In this document: piece by piece, positions 6,984-10,610 of the stretch | Position numbering within the stretch: the first letter of the stretch is position 1 | Layout: each line of letters starts with the position of its first letter | NCBI GenBank assembly: GCA_001898095.1 | Contig: MKSH01000061.1 | Location: 1,554 to 12,163, forward strand | Reading direction: 5' to 3' | Length of the DNA: 10,610 nucleotides | Origin: Solirubrobacterales bacterium 70-9 | Lineage (GTDB): Bacteria > Actinomycetota > Thermoleophilia > Solirubrobacterales > 70-9 | Translations under genes and position numbers: made by a program | Notes under the pieces: generated by a model | The model's database searches: none | What the model was told of the DNA's origin: nothing | Seen by the model: the letters and a program-made list of their open reading frames with translations, nothing else

Positions 6984-7030
6984 AACCCTGGTCCCTTTGT
7001 CGCCCTGTGGGCGACAAAGGGACCAGGGTT
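6984..7030. repeat. Perfect 22-bp inverted repeat with 3-nt loop between the ABC permease and kdpD
   Basis: Arms 6984-7005 and 7009-7030 are exact reverse complements around the loop TGT. The right arm supplies two bases of the permease TAA stop (7031-7029), and the left arm ends 18 nt before the kdpD ATG. A hairpin of this strength would fold in the transcript of either strand. On the minus strand the sequence after it is GGGGGCTAGG, not a uridine run, so it is not a canonical intrinsic terminator, although it may still end or stabilise the ABC transcript. It could also be a dispersed palindromic element. It sits where the kdpDE promoter or leader would otherwise be expected. Confidence 0.85.
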
Positions 7031-9575
7031 ACTCGTACTGCAAGCTCTCCAGAACGTCGAGCCGGGAGGCGCGTCGCGCCGGAAGGACCGCGGCCAGCAC
7101 CCCGGCCAGGGCGGCGAGGACGAGCAGCACGACCAGCGACCCGATCGGATAGGAGAGCGTGAAGCCTTCGCTCTTCAGAGGCTGGGCGATCAAAGCCGCG
7201 AAGATCACCCCGAGGACCATCCCGAGGATCGCCCCGATCAGTGCCGTGATGACCGACTCGTAGCGGATCATCGTCCGCACCTGGCGCCGCGACATACCGA
7301 TCGCCCGCAGCATCCCGAGCTCTCGGGTGCGTTCGTGGATCGAGAGCGCCAGCGTGTTCGCGATCCCGAAGAGCGAGATCAGGATCGCCAGGCCGAGCAA
7401 CGCATAGAAGAGGTTCACCAGTTGGTCGACCTGGCTTTCGCGGCTTTCCTTGAGTTCTCCCTGATTCAGCACTTCGGCGATCGGGAATGCCACTTCGGCG
7501 CCTTTGGTGAGGAGCGCCTGCACCGTGGCTTCGTCGGCGCCGGACTCGGTTTCGACGAAGTCGATCCGGTCCTGTCGCTGGTCGAACACGCGGGCGATCA
7601 CCGTCTGGGTGACCAGCACCGAGCCGAAGACGCCGAGCTTCGAGTGGAATTCGCCCACCACCGTGAACCGGGGCCGCCGACCGCTTTGGCTCAGCAGGCG
7701 GAAGCTGTCCCCGACCGTCAGGCCGTGCGAGGAGGCGAAGGAGTCCGAGACGATCGCCTGGCTACGCCCGAGATTGCGCAGCGCCGGCGGACCACCGCTC
7801 TTCCATTCGACCTTCACGGACCCTTCGATCCCGGGTGAGGGCGCCGTCACTTCTACCCCGCCGTCGCCGATCAGCTTGGCCTGCGCCGAACGAATCGTCT
7901 GCACCGATTCGACCCCCGGCACTTTGGCCGCCAGCCGGGCGGCGCCGGCGGGGATCGGCGAGAAGCCGTCGCTGTTCTGGATCACCAGACCGCCGGCGAA
8001 GTTTTCTTCGACCACCTGCGCCACCGTGCTCTTCAGGCCGGCGGCGAAGACGGTGACGAAGGTGACCAGCGCGAGCCCGATCATCAGAGCCGCGGCGGTG
8101 ACCGCGGTGCGGCCCGGGTTGCGCTCCGAGTTCTCCCGCGCCAGCCGGCCGATCAGCCGCCGAACGCGCTCCAACGGCCAGCCCGCGACCCGAGCCAGCG
8201 CCGGCACCAGGCGCGGCGTGTAGAAGGAGCCGCCGATCACGATCAGCAGAGCGCCGATTCCGATCTTGGCGGCACGACCACCCGCGCCACCGCCGCCGCC
8301 GAGGCCGGCGACCAGCAACGCCAGCCCGGCCAAGGCCAGGAGCACCGAGAGGGCAAAGGCGACCACCCGTCTGCGGCGGCTCGGCGTCGGCACGAAGCCG
8401 TGGAGAGCAGCGATCGGCGGCACCCGGGTCGAGCGCAACGCGGGCACGAGCGAGGCGACGAACGTGACGATCACCCCGACCAGCAGCGAGACGACCACCG
8501 TCCGCGTCTCCAACACCAGCCCGGTAGTCGGCAGGTCGATCCCGAAGGTTTCGAAAAGCCCGTTCAGCGCCAACGCGACGAGGAAGCCGCCGCCGATCCC
8601 GAGGACCGCCCCGACCAGCCCGATCGCCAACGCTTCGATCAGGACCGAGGAGAGGATCTGCCGCCGCGAGGCGCCCAGGGTCCGCAGCATCCCGAACTCG
8701 GTCACCCGCTGGGCGACGGTGATCGAGAACGTGTTGAAGATGATGAAGGAGCCGACGAAGACGGCGATGAAGCCGAAGACGAGCAGGAACGTCTGCAGGA
8801 AGCTGAGGTTGTCGCGGATTTCTTCGGAGGAGCGATCCGCACTTTCGCTGCCGGTCTCGACCCGGACGTCCCGCGGCACCTCGGCTTCGATCCGCCGTTT
8901 CAGCGTCGCCGGCTCGACGCCTTTGGCGGCGGCGACGGAGATCTGGTCGAACCGGCCGCGCTTGTGGGTCAGCGCCTGGGCGACCGGCAACGTCACCTGG
9001 GCGATCGAGGCGCCGCCGAAGGAGGCACTGCCGAGCTGGGTGAAGCCGACCAATTCGAATTCCCGCAGCCGGCCCTCGCCGACCAGGCCGATCTTTTCGC
9101 CGAGCTCGAGGTGCGACGATTCCGCCGCCGCGCGATCGATCGATGCTTCGGTCGGGCCCCGCGGCCGGTGCCCTTCGACGTACTTCAGCGACTCCAGCTT
9201 CCCCGGCAGGGTCGAGGAGATGAACTTCGGGGCAAATTTGCTGCCGATCTTTTCGCCCTTCGAGTCGAAGAAGCCGCCCGGGGTGAAGATCGCGCCTGCT
9301 GCCTGCTGCACTCCGCGCGTCTGCTTGATCCGCGGCAACAGAGCCGCGCTCACCGTCGGCACTTCGCCGCTTTCCTGTTCGACCGGATTCTTCGCCGTGA
9401 CGACGACGCTGGTCCCCTTCAGCGACTCGCTGAAGATTTCATCGAAGGCGGCGAAGATCGTGTCGGTGAGAACGTAGGAGCCGGCGACGAAGGCAACACC
9501 GATCACCACCGCGATCACGGTCGAGAGGGCTCGCATCTTGCGCGCCCAGACGCTCTTGAGCGCGAGTCCGGTCAC
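7029..9575 (-). CDS. ABC transporter permease with duplicated FtsX domains (MacB/LolC-like superfamily)
   Basis: An 848-aa membrane protein. The N-terminal span (about 17-38) is followed by a large extracytoplasmic MacB_PCD-like domain (about 39-261), an FtsX membrane unit with spans near 262-284, 308-337 and 358-382, two linking spans near 404-426 and 437-452, then a repeat of the plan: span 490-513, second outer domain (514-721) and spans 722-746, 772-798 and 811-833. The duplication shows in the paired cytoplasmic coupling motifs EFGMLRTLGASRRQI (293-307) and ELGMLRAIGMSRRQV (752-766). Such ten-span exporters work with a LolD/MacB-like ATPase, encoded just upstream. Substrates in this group include lipids, lipoproteins and peptides; nothing here identifies this one's. 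The GTG start at 9575 lies 6 nt after the ATPase stop without a clear ribosome-binding site, suggesting coupling. The TAA stop overlaps a strong palindrome. Confidence 0.93.
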   Translation of the reverse strand: MTGLALKSVWARKMRALSTVIAVVIGVAFVAGSYVLTDTIFAAFDEIFSESLKGTSVVVTAKNPVEQESGEVPTVSAALLPRIKQTRGVQQAAGAIFTPGGFFDSKGEKIGSKFAPKFISSTLPGKLESLKYVEGHRPRGPTEASIDRAAAESSHLELGEKIGLVGEGRLREFELVGFTQLGSASFGGASIAQVTLPVAQALTHKRGRFDQISVAAAKGVEPATLKRRIEAEVPRDVRVETGSESADRSSEEIRDNLSFLQTFLLVFGFIAVFVGSFIIFNTFSITVAQRVTEFGMLRTLGASRRQILSSVLIEALAIGLVGAVLGIGGGFLVALALNGLFETFGIDLPTTGLVLETRTVVVSLLVGVIVTFVASLVPALRSTRVPPIAALHGFVPTPSRRRRVVAFALSVLLALAGLALLVAGLGGGGGAGGRAAKIGIGALLIVIGGSFYTPRLVPALARVAGWPLERVRRLIGRLARENSERNPGRTAVTAAALMIGLALVTFVTVFAAGLKSTVAQVVEENFAGGLVIQNSDGFSPIPAGAARLAAKVPGVESVQTIRSAQAKLIGDGGVEVTAPSPGIEGSVKVEWKSGGPPALRNLGRSQAIVSDSFASSHGLTVGDSFRLLSQSGRRPRFTVVGEFHSKLGVFGSVLVTQTVIARVFDQRQDRIDFVETESGADEATVQALLTKGAEVAFPIAEVLNQGELKESRESQVDQLVNLFYALLGLAILISLFGIANTLALSIHERTRELGMLRAIGMSRRQVRTMIRYESVITALIGAILGMVLGVIFAALIAQPLKSEGFTLSYPIGSLVVLLVLAALAGVLAAVLPARRASRLDVLESLQYE

Positions 9576-9581
9576 GGCGGC

Positions 9582-10316
9582 TCAGTCGAGCTGCTTCATC
9601 AGCTCGATCACGTCGGCGGCCCCGCCCGGCGCCCCGTCCTGGACGATCTTGCCGTCGCGCAGGGTGATCAGCCGGTCGGCGTGGGCGGCGGCGACGGGAT
9701 CGTGGGTGACCATCACCACGGTCTGGCGGAACTCGTCGACGGCGCGGCGCAGGAGGTCGAGAACGTCGGCGCTCGCCTTCGAGTCGAGGTTGCCGGTCGG
9801 CTCGTCGGCGAAGACGACCGCCGGTTTGGAGACCAGCGCCCGCGCCACCGCGACCCGCTGCTGCTGGCCGCCGGAGAGCTCCGCCGGCCGGTGCGTGCGT
9901 CGCTCCTGCAGGCCGACGGTCTGGATCAGCTGGTCGACCCAGGCGGCATCCGGCTTGCGGCCGGCGATCGAGAGCGGCAGCACCAGGTTCTCCTCCGCGG
10001 TCAAGACCGGCAGCAGGTTGAAGAACTGGAAGACGAAGCCGAGTTTGTCGCGGCGCAGCTCGGTCAGCGCGCCATCGTCGAGCTTGGTGATGTCGATCCC
10101 GTCGAGCGTGACCGTCCCCGAGGTGGGCGTGTCGAGCCCGGCGAGGATGTGCATCAGGGTCGACTTGCCGGAGCCCGACGGTCCCATGATCGCGGTGAAG
10201 CGATCGCGGTCGAAGGCGGTGCTGACCCCGTCGAGGGCGACCACCTCGGTCTCGCCGGAGCCGTAGACCTTCCGGAGCTCCTGGGCGACCACGACCTTTC
10301 CGTCGGTTGCTGCCAC
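9582..10316 (-). CDS. ABC transporter ATP-binding protein, LolD/MacB type
   Basis: Cytoplasmic nucleotide-binding subunit, 244 aa from the GTG at 10316, a usual length for LolD-like ATPases. Motifs in order: Walker A GPSGSGKST (45-53), Q-loop Gln97 in FVFQFFNLLP, signature LSGGQQQRVAVARAL (147-161), Walker B VVFADEP (167-173) with catalytic Glu172, D-loop NLDS (176-179) and switch His205 in VTHD. The FQFFNLLP and EPTGNLD wording is characteristic of the family partnered with FtsX/MacB permeases, which fits the permease gene 6 nt downstream. The frame stays open to 10592, but upstream residues do not look like the family and overlap the preceding gene. GTG at 10292 is an alternative start, with GGAAAGG only 2 nt before it. 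Confidence 0.95.
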   Translation of the reverse strand: MAATDGKVVVAQELRKVYGSGETEVVALDGVSTAFDRDRFTAIMGPSGSGKSTLMHILAGLDTPTSGTVTLDGIDITKLDDGALTELRRDKLGFVFQFFNLLPVLTAEENLVLPLSIAGRKPDAAWVDQLIQTVGLQERRTHRPAELSGGQQQRVAVARALVSKPAVVFADEPTGNLDSKASADVLDLLRRAVDEFRQTVVMVTHDPVAAAHADRLITLRDGKIVQDGAPGGAADVIELMKQLD

Positions 10317-10368
10317 GCCCCCGCAAGGTATCGGGCCGGTCCCCGGCGTGCCGGCGCGACGGGATCGC

Positions 10369-10610
10369 TCAGCCGACCGCGCTGTCCATGCGGACCTCGA
10401 ACGCCGGGCCGGTGAGCCGCAGCGGCGCGCCGCCGAGTATCGGGACGCGCAGCGAGCCCTTCCATTCGGCCCGCCCCCCGGCGCCGGCCCGGTAGAACCC
10501 GCGGCCGCTGTACGGCGCCGGAGGTTCGCCCCGGGCCGTCCCGTTGCCGAGATCCCACTCGAGGGTGGCGGCCCCGCCGTACACCTGGGCACCGCGCTGG
10601 ATCGTCATCC
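10369..10610 (-). CDS. C-terminal part of an unrecognised protein (5' end beyond window)
   Basis: The last 79 codons of an open frame end at TGA (10371-10369), 52 nt before the ATPase start. The visible residues include GGAATLEWDLGNG, GRGFYRAGAG, LRVPILGGAPLRLTGPAFEV and the end MDSAVG. The alternation of small and hydrophobic residues with glycine turns suggests a beta-rich fold. No motif, membrane span or signal is visible, and I do not recognise the family. An ATG at 10608 could be the start of a very short gene, but the frame more likely continues upstream. Same strand and short spacing allow cotranscription with the ABC genes, though a functional link cannot be shown. Confidence 0.5.
   Translation of the reverse strand, partial: MTIQRGAQVYGGAATLEWDLGNGTARGEPPAPYSGRGFYRAGAGGRAEWKGSLRVPILGGAPLRLTGPAFEVRMDSAVG

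Noticed and set aside
6984..7030. Classical rho-independent terminator
   Set aside because: The stem is very strong, but there is no T-run after it on either strand; it is therefore listed as an inverted repeat of uncertain role.
8400..10415. Plus-strand open frame of 671 codons across the permease and ATPase genes
   Set aside because: It is antisense to two genes with clear family motifs and runs across both without regard to their boundary; its composition is low-complexity charged residues. It is a shadow of codon bias.
10317..10592. N-terminal extension of the ABC ATPase to 10592
   Set aside because: The added residues are not ATPase-like and would overlap the preceding partial gene. 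The GTG at 10316 gives the normal family length.

Overview
The window is very GC-rich. Every credible gene lies on the minus strand, so transcription runs from high to low coordinates. Base composition, frequent GTG/ATGA junctions and protein character suggest a high-GC Actinomycetota bacterium, possibly a deep-branching class such as Thermoleophilia; that placement is an impression, not a demonstrated assignment.

In transcriptional order: (1) 10610-10369, the C-terminal end of an unrecognised protein entering from outside the window; (2) 10316-7029, an ABC transporter made of a LolD/MacB-type ATPase and an 848-residue permease with duplicated FtsX domains; (3) 7030-6984, a perfect 22-bp inverted repeat with a 3-nt loop that overlaps the permease stop codon and ends 18 nt before the next start; (4) 6965-5083, a KdpD-type sensor kinase of only 399 residues, lacking the usual N-terminal KdpD/USP input module, overlapping by ATGA with a KdpE-type response regulator; (5) 5082-4678, a 405-nt gene-free leader holding a long hairpin-forming palindrome, a second GC-rich hairpin and a short AT-rich island; (6) 4677 to the left edge, the Kdp high-affinity potassium pump operon: a 41-codon predicted single-span membrane ORF, kdpF (29 aa), kdpA, kdpC and kdpB. 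kdpB lacks only its last few codons and stop.

The pump operon is unusually compact. Each gene overlaps the next by one or four bases (ATGA, TGATG, TGATG, ATGA), which implies translational coupling across five cistrons. Its order is F-A-C-B instead of the familiar F-A-B-C. KdpA is the potassium channel-like subunit, KdpB the P-type ATPase motor, KdpC the single-span accessory subunit and KdpF the small stabilising peptide. KdpD/KdpE would be expected to switch on the pump under potassium limitation or osmotic stress through sites in the leader, but the missing sensor module means the stimulus route probably differs from E. coli.

The main items for a second look are the 41-codon ORF ahead of kdpF, the A-C-B order, the naturally short KdpD with an in-frame stop just upstream of its start, and two strong palindromes that are not conventional terminators. 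I see no mobile element, CRISPR array, tRNA or rRNA.
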